61,409 nucleotides of DNA from Magnetococcales bacterium (GTDB lineage: Bacteria; Pseudomonadota; Magnetococcia; Magnetococcales; JADFXB01), in contig JADFXB010000011.1 of the NCBI GenBank assembly GCA_015233935.1, forward strand, positions 1-61,409, in the 5' to 3' direction. A program made the position numbers and the translations under genes. Numbering within the stretch: position 1 is the stretch's first letter; the number at the start of each line of letters is the position of its first letter. The notes under the pieces were generated by a model. That model was given only the letters and a program-made list of their open reading frames with translations. It made no database searches and had not been told where the DNA came from. Shown one piece after another: positions 25,954 through 33,671 of the stretch.

Positions 25954-27081
25954 TTAGCGACACTCTAAACCGCTGCCCTCCACCGGCAGCACGGTACAAA
26001 AAATGCGATCTTCTCCCGTTGGGGTGGGAATCAGACTGAAGCGACAGCGCAGACACAAACGTGCCCCGGAGGTGGTACGCAAGGGCAGTTGCAAAGGACC
26101 CACCGTGCCGCTGTTGCGTAAGACAATGGAGATGGCATCCCACAATTCGGGATCCTCTGCCAGGGAGCGGATGGATTGTCCAATGTGTTGTTGGTCCAAA
26201 CCCAGAGTTTGCCCACCCTTTTCATTGTAGGCCAACAAGGGGTGATCGGGTAGGGGGTCGAACCAGAAGGCAGGTTCTGCGATATCTTCCGGGTTGAGAA
26301 TGGCCTGACGGGAGCGGGCGGAATGGACCATTTGCTTGAGCAGATCGGTTTGGGTAAGCAATCCCCGCACCTTGCCCTGATTGTCGATCACCGCCAGCCG
26401 TCGATGGCCTTTCAGGCGGAAAAAGTCCATGGCATAGAGCAGATCCCGATCCATTTCAATAGTCACCGGATGGGGATTCATGAAGTTTACCACCGGCCAC
26501 TGTGGGGACCATCCCTCTTTCAGACGGGCGCGTACCAAGTCGCCTTCCGTGACAATTCCTGTCAATTGTTCGTTTTCCACCACCAGGACACATCCCCGAT
26601 GCCAGCGTACCATTTTTTTGGTGACCTCCTGATAGTTCTGGCTGGGAGGCAGGATGGGAGGCGGGGAAGGGATCAGGTCCGATACCCGATAGTGGGCCAA
26701 AAGATTAGAGCGGGGCAGTGAAGAAAGGATCTGTTTTTCCATCACGCCACCGCTTAAAATGCCATCCTCGTTGAGGACGGGAAACCGGCGGATGCGTCGC
26801 TGGTTGAACAGGCGTAAAAATTCCTGGCAGGCGGCACTCTCGTGGATCACCTGTGGGGTGGAGAGGGAAAGGGTGGAGAGCGGGGTGTTGTCTAAATCCA
26901 AACCCTTGTCAATCCACTGGATCATGTCATATTCAGTGACCAGTCCCACCAGTTCCATGCGCTCCAGGACCACGGCGAAGCCGGGAGCCTGGCGGGTAAT
27001 GGCGGTCATGGCCTCCCACAGGGTACTGTTGGGAGAGAGGGTGGTAATGTTGCGAAACATGCAATCACGAACGATGGTCAT
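25954..27081 (-). CDS. Four-CBS-domain regulatory protein with PAS-like C-terminus
   Basis: A 375-residue cytoplasmic protein. Four CBS units in two pairs cover about residues 1-255 (VRDCMFRNITTLSPNSTL, STPQVIHESAACQEF, VSDLIPSPPPILPP, NFMNPHPVTIEMDRD). The last 110 residues read as a PAS-like fold (PLLAYNEKGGQTLGL, then IGQSIRSL and LPLRTTSGARL). No enzymatic output domain is present. CBS pairs usually bind adenosine nucleotides, so this may integrate energy state with a second signal. Start set at ATG 27081; TTG 27120 in frame has no supporting ribosome site. Divergent from kdsD. Confidence 0.85.
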   Translation of the reverse strand: MTIVRDCMFRNITTLSPNSTLWEAMTAITRQAPGFAVVLERMELVGLVTEYDMIQWIDKGLDLDNTPLSTLSLSTPQVIHESAACQEFLRLFNQRRIRRFPVLNEDGILSGGVMEKQILSSLPRSNLLAHYRVSDLIPSPPPILPPSQNYQEVTKKMVRWHRGCVLVVENEQLTGIVTEGDLVRARLKEGWSPQWPVVNFMNPHPVTIEMDRDLLYAMDFFRLKGHRRLAVIDNQGKVRGLLTQTDLLKQMVHSARSRQAILNPEDIAEPAFWFDPLPDHPLLAYNEKGGQTLGLDQQHIGQSIRSLAEDPELWDAISIVLRNSGTVGPLQLPLRTTSGARLCLRCRFSLIPTPTGEDRIFCTVLPVEGSGLECR

Positions 27082-27194
27082 GGATCGGTCCACCAGGGAA
27101 GATGGCAGGAATGCACCCAATGGTGCGGGTTGGTAAAGTTTTCACCAGTTGGCAGAATGATATTCGCTTGCTCTTCTGAATCAAAGGAACAAAC

Positions 27195-28184
27195 ATGGCC
27201 TTGTCCAAGGAATCTCTTCCCTTTTCCGCTTTGGAATCCGCCCGCCGTACTTTGGCCATGGAAGCCGATTCTTTGCAACAGATGGCGGCCCGTTTGGATG
27301 AGCAGTTTGAAAAAGCCACCGATCTGTTGTTTAACTGTCACGGTCGTGTGGTGATCACCGGTATGGGCAAGTCGGGACTCATTGCCCGCAAGATTGCCGC
27401 TACCTTGGCCAGCACTGGAACACCCGCTTTTTTTCTGCATCCGGCAGAAGGGAGTCATGGGGATATTGGCATGGTCACCCCCAAGGATGTGGTGGTTGCC
27501 CTCTCCAACAGTGGGGAGACCCAGGAGGTTGTTGCCTTGTTGCCGGTGATCAAGCGCATGGGAATTGGTTTGCTCTCCCTGGTGGGCAATGTGACCTCCA
27601 CCTTGGCCCGCATGAGTGACGTGGTATTGGATGTTTCCGTCAGTCGGGAGGCTTGTCCCATGAATTTGGCCCCCACTTCGTCCACCACGGCAGCCCTGGC
27701 CATGGGGGATGCCTTGGCGGTGGCCCTGTTGGAAAAACGCAACTTTGATCCCGATGATTTTGCTCTGCTCCATCCAGGGGGAAGTCTGGGAAAAAAATTG
27801 TTGCTGCGGGTGGGCGATTTAATGCTTAAACAGAGTGAAATTCCTCTGGTGGCCCGGAGTGCTTCTTTTCATGAAACCATTCTGGAAATGACCGCCAAAC
27901 GTATGGGCATGACCGGTGTCTGTGATGAAAATGGTCAATTGATCGGCATCATCACTGATGGAGATTTGCGCCGTTTGTTGGAAAAAGACCAGGAATTGAC
28001 CCGCCGCCAAGCCAGTGAGATCATGACCCTGCATCCCCGCACCATCCGGCAGGATGCCCTGGCCATGGAGGCCCTGCACCGAATGGAAACCCACAAGATT
28101 ACCAGCCTGTTTGTGGTGGATGAAAACCAGGCCTTGACGGGTGTTCTCCATCTCCATCATTTGCTGGCAGCGGGATTGGTATGA
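27195..28184 (+). CDS. kdsD: Arabinose-5-phosphate isomerase
   Basis: A 329-residue cytoplasmic enzyme interconverting ribulose-5-phosphate and arabinose-5-phosphate, the first step to Kdo of lipopolysaccharide. The SIS domain has VITGMGKSGLIARKIAATL and HPAEGSHGDIGMV, followed by ALSNSGET. Two CBS domains occupy about 210-325. AGGA six bases before the ATG supports the start. First gene of the kdsD-kdsC-lptC-lptA-lptB run; its stop overlaps the kdsC start as ATGA. Confidence 0.96.
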   Translation: MALSKESLPFSALESARRTLAMEADSLQQMAARLDEQFEKATDLLFNCHGRVVITGMGKSGLIARKIAATLASTGTPAFFLHPAEGSHGDIGMVTPKDVVVALSNSGETQEVVALLPVIKRMGIGLLSLVGNVTSTLARMSDVVLDVSVSREACPMNLAPTSSTTAALAMGDALAVALLEKRNFDPDDFALLHPGGSLGKKLLLRVGDLMLKQSEIPLVARSASFHETILEMTAKRMGMTGVCDENGQLIGIITDGDLRRLLEKDQELTRRQASEIMTLHPRTIRQDALAMEALHRMETHKITSLFVVDENQALTGVLHLHHLLAAGLV

Positions 28185-28732
28185 TGATCAAACAGTTTCC
28201 CACAGAAAAGGCCCAAAAAATTAAACTGGTCGCCCTGGATGTGGACGGTGTGTTGACCGACGGAGGCATTGTCTTGCATGAAACCGGTAGCGAGAGCAAA
28301 CGGTTTTATGTGCGGGATGGTCTGGGCATTCGTCTGTTGGCGCGGGCTGGGATTACCGTGGGTTTGATCACTGCCCGTCACTCCCAACTGGTGGTCAGAA
28401 GGGGGCAGGAGTTGAATCTGGCCTTTGTTCATCAGGGTATCAAAAACAAATGGGCCGCCCTGCAAGGGGAGATGAACCAGCGCAACCTGGTCGCCTGGCA
28501 GTGTGCCTATATGGGGGATGACCTGGTGGATTTGGACCTGCTGTCTCGGGTGGGACTTTCGGCAACCCCTGCCGATGGTCAACCGGAGGTGATGGAGCGG
28601 GTGGATTGGATTGCCAGCCACAAGGGTGGTTGGGGGGCGGTGCGGGAGCTGGCCGAACAAATTCTAAAGGCCCGTGGCGAATGGTCCAACCTGGTGCAAT
28701 CCTTCCTGCCTGCTCCAGAGGAGGGGGGATGA
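28181..28732 (+). CDS. kdsC: 3-deoxy-D-manno-octulosonate 8-phosphate phosphatase
   Basis: A 183-residue HAD-superfamily phosphatase that releases Kdo from Kdo-8-phosphate. The nucleophile motif is LVALDVDGVLTDG near residues 16-28; RDGLGIRLL and GLITAR carry the second motif, and AYMGDDLVDLDLL the metal-binding aspartates. There is no cap domain, as usual for this tetrameric family. Overlaps both neighbours by four bases. Confidence 0.96.
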   Translation: MMIKQFPTEKAQKIKLVALDVDGVLTDGGIVLHETGSESKRFYVRDGLGIRLLARAGITVGLITARHSQLVVRRGQELNLAFVHQGIKNKWAALQGEMNQRNLVAWQCAYMGDDLVDLDLLSRVGLSATPADGQPEVMERVDWIASHKGGWGAVRELAEQILKARGEWSNLVQSFLPAPEEGG

Positions 28733-29289
28733 ATCGTCAACAGGTTTGGCCCTACTTTTTTCTAAGCCTGCCACTCCTCATCCTGTTTTTGGTGGGATGG
28801 CAGTTGAGCCATTTTTCCGCCAGCAACCGTCCCAAGGGTGGCGTGGGTGAGGAGGGGTCCACCATTCAGGATTTACGCATTTGGCACTACCAGGGAGAAC
28901 GCATCGCCTGGACCTTGGAAGCCCCCAAGGCCATCAGCCATTTGGATGGTACCATCGATGTGGAGCAACCCCGCCTCTTGTTGCTTTCCAGTCGGGGGGA
29001 AGAAACCCGTTTGCGGGCTGGTAGCGGCTGGGTTTCCCAACAGGGAGATTTGACCATCTTTCGTGAGAATGTCATCATGGAAGACAATCGCCAACGCCGC
29101 TTGACAACCCAAGACTTGCGCTATCAACCGGAGTTGGGCATTCTCTCCTCTATGGAATCTTTCCAGTGGCAGGATAAAGAGGTAACCTTGCAGGGTACGG
29201 GCTTCCGCATGGATCAAAAAGACAGGAAGCTCAGAGTGATGCAGGGTGTCCAGGCCAATTTTGGTGACGTTTTTACCACAGGTAAATGA
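28729..29289 (+). CDS. lptC: LPS export protein LptC
   Basis: A 186-residue bitopic inner-membrane protein that receives LPS from LptB2FG. One N-terminal membrane helix (about 8-25, WPYFFLSLPLLILFLVGWQ) is followed by a periplasmic beta-jellyroll. LRIWHYQGERIAWTLEAPKA and DGTIDVEQPRLLL are in the usual family pattern. Sequence conservation of this family is low, so the call leans on position between kdsC and lptA. Start ATG 28729 overlaps the kdsC stop; the frame opens further upstream but inside kdsC. Confidence 0.9.
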   Translation: MNRQQVWPYFFLSLPLLILFLVGWQLSHFSASNRPKGGVGEEGSTIQDLRIWHYQGERIAWTLEAPKAISHLDGTIDVEQPRLLLLSSRGEETRLRAGSGWVSQQGDLTIFRENVIMEDNRQRRLTTQDLRYQPELGILSSMESFQWQDKEVTLQGTGFRMDQKDRKLRVMQGVQANFGDVFTTGK

Positions 29290-29290
29290 C

Positions 29291-29815
29291 ATGTTCCATT
29301 CCACCCGCTTGCTGGCTTTGTTGATGGCTTTGTTGGTTCCTGCTTATCTGGGAGCCGCCTCCAAACTGGAAATTGCCGCCGACAAGCTGGACATGGATGA
29401 ACGCAGCCGGGTTGCCACCTTTAGTGGAAATGTGCAGGCCCATGACCAGGAGATGAAACTTTCGGCTGAAAAAATGGTGGTTCGCTATTTTGGTGACGAC
29501 AATCAGGCCAATAAAGGCGTCCGGGATGTAAAAGCCGAAGGCAATGTGGTGATCCGGGTGGGTGACCGAGAGGGGCGGGGTGATTCCGCCTTTTACAAAG
29601 TCCAGGAAAATACCATGGAGTTGACCTCCAACCGTGGCAAGGCCACCATTTTACGTGGGGATGACCGGCTGGAAGGCAAACGCATCGTCCTGTATTTGAC
29701 CAAAGATCGCAAGATTGAACGGGTATCGGTCCAAGGCGGTGAGGGACGGGTATCGGCACGCATTACCCCACCAGAATCGGGGGGCGGGCGCGGTAAAACC
29801 TCCGACAAGGAGTGA
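29291..29815 (+). CDS. lptA: LPS transport periplasmic protein LptA
   Basis: A 174-residue periplasmic bridge protein carrying LPS between the inner and outer membranes. Signal peptide about 1-22 ([18 protein letters not shown]). The OstA-type repeats are visible as [32 protein letters not shown] and [20 protein letters not shown]. Ends in a short charged tail. Begins one base after lptC and is followed by lptB seven bases on. Confidence 0.95.
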   Translation: MFHSTRLLALLMALLVPAYLGAASKLEIAADKLDMDERSRVATFSGNVQAHDQEMKLSAEKMVVRYFGDDNQANKGVRDVKAEGNVVIRVGDREGRGDSAFYKVQENTMELTSNRGKATILRGDDRLEGKRIVLYLTKDRKIERVSVQGGEGRVSARITPPESGGGRGKTSDKE

Positions 29816-29822
29816 TTTCCCG

Positions 29823-30545
29823 GTGAGCAGGTTGGAAGCGGTCAATATTGCCAAGCACTATCAGCGGCGAGATGTGGTGTCGGATGTCTCCATCCACCTG
29901 CAAACTGGTGAAGTGGTCGGCTTGCTGGGACCCAACGGGGCAGGTAAAACCACCACCTTTTATATGCTGGTGGGGCTGGTTATCCCGGACAGAGGGACCG
30001 TTATGCTGGATGGTCAGGAGATCACCCGCACCCCCATGTATCAGAGGGCACGTGCCGGGGTGGCTTATCTGCCCCAGGAAGCTTCGGTCTTTCGCAAACT
30101 ATCGGTGGCCGATAACATTTTGGCCATTCTGGAGACCATGCCCCTTTCCCGCAGCGAACGTACAGAGCGGTTGGAAAGCTTGATGGAGGAGTTGGGTGTT
30201 GCCCATTTGGCGTCCACCATGGGATATTCCCTCTCTGGTGGCGAACGGCGTCGGGTGGAGGTGGCCCGTGCTCTTGCCATCAATCCACGGTTTTTATTAC
30301 TGGATGAACCCTTTGCCGGGGTAGACCCACTGGCAGTGGGTGAGATACAATCCATCATCCGACGATTGCAGGCGAAAGGCATCGGTATCTTGATTACCGA
30401 CCATAATGTAAAGGAAACCTTGGATATTTGTCAGAGAGCCTATATCCTGGCAGATGGACGGGTACTGGCCCATGGGGATGGTCAGACCATCGTCAACAAT
30501 CAACAGGTTCGGGAAATGTATTTAGGTCACGACTATACCATGTGA
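29823..30545 (+). CDS. lptB: LPS export ABC transporter ATP-binding protein
   Basis: A 240-residue ATPase that powers LPS extraction with LptFG. Walker [17 protein letters not shown] near residue 37, ABC signature [15 protein letters not shown], Walker [14 protein letters not shown] and the switch His in [10 protein letters not shown] are all intact. Start is GTG 29823 ([12 protein letters not shown]), since the family begins there; longer frames run into lptA. lptF and lptG are not in the window. Confidence 0.97.
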   Translation: MSRLEAVNIAKHYQRRDVVSDVSIHLQTGEVVGLLGPNGAGKTTTFYMLVGLVIPDRGTVMLDGQEITRTPMYQRARAGVAYLPQEASVFRKLSVADNILAILETMPLSRSERTERLESLMEELGVAHLASTMGYSLSGGERRRVEVARALAINPRFLLLDEPFAGVDPLAVGEIQSIIRRLQAKGIGILITDHNVKETLDICQRAYILADGRVLAHGDGQTIVNNQQVREMYLGHDYTM

Positions 30546-30594
30546 CCTTCCAACGGTGGAAAACGCTGTATACTAATGTATATGGGGAGAATGT

Positions 30595-32091
30595 ATGGCC
30601 CTGGGATTGGATCTGAAACTACGAATGGGAATGCAACTGGTGATGACGCCCCAGTTGCAATTGGCCATCCGTCTGTTGCAGATGTCCACCTTGGAACTGA
30701 GCGAATATTTGCAGGAAGAGCTGGAGAAAAATCCTCTCCTGGAAATTTCCGAAGACTACTATCGGGAAGCATCCACCAGTCTTTCTTCCAACAATCGGGA
30801 AGAAGAGTCCTACTCGGAAAATTTTGAATCTTCCAACCCCATCCCGGAGAGCAGTCGGGATGACTCCGGTGATCGGGGGGATCGGGAGGATGATTACGAA
30901 CGGGAGTTGCCGGTGGATGCCAACTGGTCGGACATCTACGGCGACGGGGTGAGCGGTGGCAACCATGAGAGCAACAACAGCCATTCAGGCGAAGGTCTCT
31001 CTCTGGAAAACGTTCTCACCCGTGGCAGTACCCTGGCCGATCACCTCAACTGGCAGTTGGGACTTTCCGCCCTGAATCAACGGGAGCGGGTGTTGGGGTT
31101 GGCCATTATCGATGCCATCGATGAAAACGGCTATCTCACCGCCGACCTGAACAATCTTGCCACCATTTGCAAAGCCACCCTGGATGAGATGGAAGACGCC
31201 CTGGTGCTGATTCAATCCTTCGAACCAGTGGGGGTGGGTGCGCGTAATCTGGCGGAGTGTTTGCGGCTTCAAATGCGGAGTATGGGCTACACCAAACCGC
31301 CGTATACCCTGATTCTGGACTATCTGGAAGATTTGGCCAAGCGGGATTTTCGCAAACTCAAAAGAGTTCTCAAGCTGGATGATGACGGCTTGGCGGATGT
31401 GATGGATGTGATCCACTCCCTCAATCCCAAGCCTGGTCTGGCCTATGGTAGTGAATCCGCCTCCTATGTGGTGCCCGATGTCTTTGTTCGCAAGGTGGGG
31501 GAGCAATGGCTGGTGGAGGTCAATCAGGATACGGCTCCTAAGCTGCGGATTAATCCCTATTATCAAAGTGTTCTCTCCCAGCAAATGTCCCCCCAGGACC
31601 GGCGTTATTTGTCGGACAATTCACGTTCTGCCCAATGGTTGATTAAGAGTTTGGAACAACGCACCCGTACCATACTCAAGGTGGCGGAGAGCATTGTTCA
31701 TATGCAGAAAGATTTTTTTGAATATGGTCAGGAACATTTAAAACCGTTGATCCTTAAGGATGTGGCTGAGGATGTGGGGGTGCATGAGTCCACCATCTCC
31801 CGTGTGACCAATAATAAATATATGCACACGCCACGGGGTATCTTTGAGCTTAAATATTTTTTCACCTCCTCACTTGCTTCCACCAGTGGTGACAATCATT
31901 CTTCCGAAGCGGTCAAATTTAAATTGCGTAAGCTGGTGGACAGCGAACCTGCCAAACGTCCTCATTCCGATGAAAAATTGGCCATTCTGTTGAAAGAGCA
32001 GGGGATCGATGTGGCCCGGCGAACGGTGGCCAAATACCGGGAAGCCTTGGGAATTCCCCCCTCCTCACGCAGAAAGAAACTTTCTTCGTAA
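30595..32091 (+). CDS. rpoN: RNA polymerase sigma-54 factor
   Basis: A 498-residue sigma factor recognising -24/-12 promoters, dependent on AAA+ activators. Region I is Gln/Leu-rich (LVMTPQLQLAIRLLQMS). An acidic region II of about 90 residues follows, then the core-binding domain (GVGARNLAECLRLQ), the helix-turn-helix (VAEDVGVHESTISRVTNNKYM) and the RpoN box (ARRTVAKYREAL). A sigma-54 activator gene lies at 58901-59854 and a sigma-54-like promoter at 47310. Start ATG 30595 with GGGGAG upstream. Confidence 0.97.
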   Translation: MALGLDLKLRMGMQLVMTPQLQLAIRLLQMSTLELSEYLQEELEKNPLLEISEDYYREASTSLSSNNREEESYSENFESSNPIPESSRDDSGDRGDREDDYERELPVDANWSDIYGDGVSGGNHESNNSHSGEGLSLENVLTRGSTLADHLNWQLGLSALNQRERVLGLAIIDAIDENGYLTADLNNLATICKATLDEMEDALVLIQSFEPVGVGARNLAECLRLQMRSMGYTKPPYTLILDYLEDLAKRDFRKLKRVLKLDDDGLADVMDVIHSLNPKPGLAYGSESASYVVPDVFVRKVGEQWLVEVNQDTAPKLRINPYYQSVLSQQMSPQDRRYLSDNSRSAQWLIKSLEQRTRTILKVAESIVHMQKDFFEYGQEHLKPLILKDVAEDVGVHESTISRVTNNKYMHTPRGIFELKYFFTSSLASTSGDNHSSEAVKFKLRKLVDSEPAKRPHSDEKLAILLKEQGIDVARRTVAKYREALGIPPSSRRKKLSS

Positions 32092-32185
32092 CCCGCTTTC
32101 TGTTATGAATAAACCATCCTAATGGACAAACAGGGGGCATCCCCCCTACGAACCTTTTTTCTCACTCATACCTGGCGGCCAGGGC

Positions 32186-32674
32186 ATGAAATTATCCCAG
32201 TTGTTGGTGGAATCCAGGGTGATGGCCATGGTTGGCCAGGTGGATAAAGGCCGTTTATTGCAGCGGATTGCGGAAGTATTTGCAAGAGATCTACCGGGTG
32301 CCTCGGTCAGCCAGATCAAGGAGCGATTGCTGGAGCGGGAAGGGGTCTCTTCCACCGGAATAGGCCAGGGCATTGCGATCCCCCATGCTCGTTTGTCGTT
32401 ACAGGAGCCGGGGGGGAAATGGCTCACCACCCCTATGGCAGTGTTGGCCAGGAGCAAGGAAGGCATGGCGTTTGAGGCCCTGGATGGCCAGCCGGTTCAC
32501 CTGGTCATGGCCTTGATCTCTGCCAACGAAAATCGTGAAGATCATTTGCGTGCTTTGTCGATTTGCTCCCAGGTATTGCGTCATGAGGAGGTACGTCAGC
32601 GGTTGCTGCAAGCTCGTGATGCTGCCACTATGTTGGCGGTTGCCTTGGGAAACCATGAGGGAAATGATGAATAA
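32186..32674 (+). CDS. ptsN: PTS IIA-like nitrogen regulatory protein
   Basis: A 162-residue EIIA-Ntr protein, the phospho-acceptor of the nitrogen PTS. The phosphorylated histidine lies in GIAIPHARL near residue 72. VHLVMALISANENREDHLRAL matches the fold. In many proteobacteria rpoN is followed by hpf, then ptsN and rapZ; here the 94-base gap after rpoN has no hpf. That gap holds only a short G/C hairpin at 32132-32147. Confidence 0.94.
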   Translation: MKLSQLLVESRVMAMVGQVDKGRLLQRIAEVFARDLPGASVSQIKERLLEREGVSSTGIGQGIAIPHARLSLQEPGGKWLTTPMAVLARSKEGMAFEALDGQPVHLVMALISANENREDHLRALSICSQVLRHEEVRQRLLQARDAATMLAVALGNHEGNDE

Positions 32675-32707
32675 AATGAATAACATTCTGCAAGGGAATC
32701 ATTCACC

Positions 32708-33646
32708 ATGACCACCCCTGCCAAGGTTGTTGAACAGTTGGTGTTGGTTGCCGGGCTTTCTGGTGCTGGCAAGTCCACGGTTTTGCATCATTTGGAAGAT
32801 TTGGGGTTTACCTGGGTGGATAACCTGCCTTTGGGATTGGCAGTCACCTTTTTGAACCATTTCAACATTGAGGGGGAGCACCATCGGCGTATTGCCATTG
32901 GACTTTCTTTTCGGGATCATAACTGCCTGGAGCGTTTTCGCTCGTTGCGTACCGAGTTGGAAATGCTTTGTGGCAAGGTGGACTTGATTTTTCTGGAAGC
33001 CAACCACGATTTATTGATCACCCGTTTTCGTGAAACCCGTCGACGTCACCATTTGGCCAATGATTCTCGCACGGTGGATGAGGCGGTGCATCTGGAGGCC
33101 AATCAGCTGGTACCTCTGCGTGACATGGCGGATTTGCGCCTGGATACCACCTTAACCACGGTCTCCCAATTGAAAGCCAAGCTGGATTATCTCTTCAAGG
33201 ATGTGCAAACCGATGAGATGATCGTCTTTATGCGTTCTTTTGGCTTTAAGTATGGGGTGAATACCGATCCTGACATGGTATTGGACGCCCGCTTTCTGGC
33301 CAACCCTCATTATGATCCAGCGTTGCGTCCTTTGACGGGCAGAGATGAAGAGGTGATCCGCTTTTTGCAGGAGAAAGGTGATTCACGACTTTTTCTGGAT
33401 CATTTGCTCCAGTTGTTCGGCTACCTGTTGCCCAACTATCGCAAGGAGGGTAAACGTTATTTTACGGTGGATATCGGCTGTACCGGCGGACGCCATCGTT
33501 CGGTCTATCTGGTGGAGCAACTGGCGGCGGCGTTGCGGCAGAAGGGTGAGCGGGTGTTTATCCGTCATCGTGACGTGGACCGGGTTTCACCAGAAAAGGG
33601 GACTTTACCCGCTACAAACCAAGGTATAACCTCCAGCCGGGGGTGA
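32708..33646 (+). CDS. rapZ: RNase adapter protein / nucleotide-binding RapZ
   Basis: A 312-residue cytoplasmic P-loop protein. Walker A is GLSGAGKSTVLHHLEDLG near residue 17; LPLGLAVTF and the C-terminal signature GCTGGRHRSV near 258 are diagnostic of the family. In enterobacteria it steers GlmZ RNA to RNase E, controlling GlmS and so cell-wall amino sugar supply; whether that holds here is unknown. Last gene of the kds-lpt-rpoN run; its stop lies inside the loop of the terminator. Confidence 0.95.
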   Translation: MTTPAKVVEQLVLVAGLSGAGKSTVLHHLEDLGFTWVDNLPLGLAVTFLNHFNIEGEHHRRIAIGLSFRDHNCLERFRSLRTELEMLCGKVDLIFLEANHDLLITRFRETRRRHHLANDSRTVDEAVHLEANQLVPLRDMADLRLDTTLTTVSQLKAKLDYLFKDVQTDEMIVFMRSFGFKYGVNTDPDMVLDARFLANPHYDPALRPLTGRDEEVIRFLQEKGDSRLFLDHLLQLFGYLLPNYRKEGKRYFTVDIGCTGGRHRSVYLVEQLAAALRQKGERVFIRHRDVDRVSPEKGTLPATNQGITSSRG

Positions 33647-33668
33647 GCCAGGCTGGAGGTTTCTTTCG
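33628..33668 (+). terminator. Intrinsic terminator overlapping the rapZ stop
   Basis: Arms 33628-33638 and 33651-33661 form an 11-bp perfect stem; the rapZ TGA (33644-33646) is in the 12-base loop. A T-rich tract (TTTCTTT) follows. It ends the kds-lpt-rpoN-ptsN-rapZ transcript and lies just before the convergent DUF2235 gene. Confidence 0.8.
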
Positions 33669-33671
33669 TAT

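Noticed and set aside
32132..32160. Terminator between rpoN and ptsN (AGGGGG/CCCCCT hairpin, later T6)
   Set aside because: The T run begins seven bases after a short stem, so it is a poor intrinsic terminator; left unannotated.
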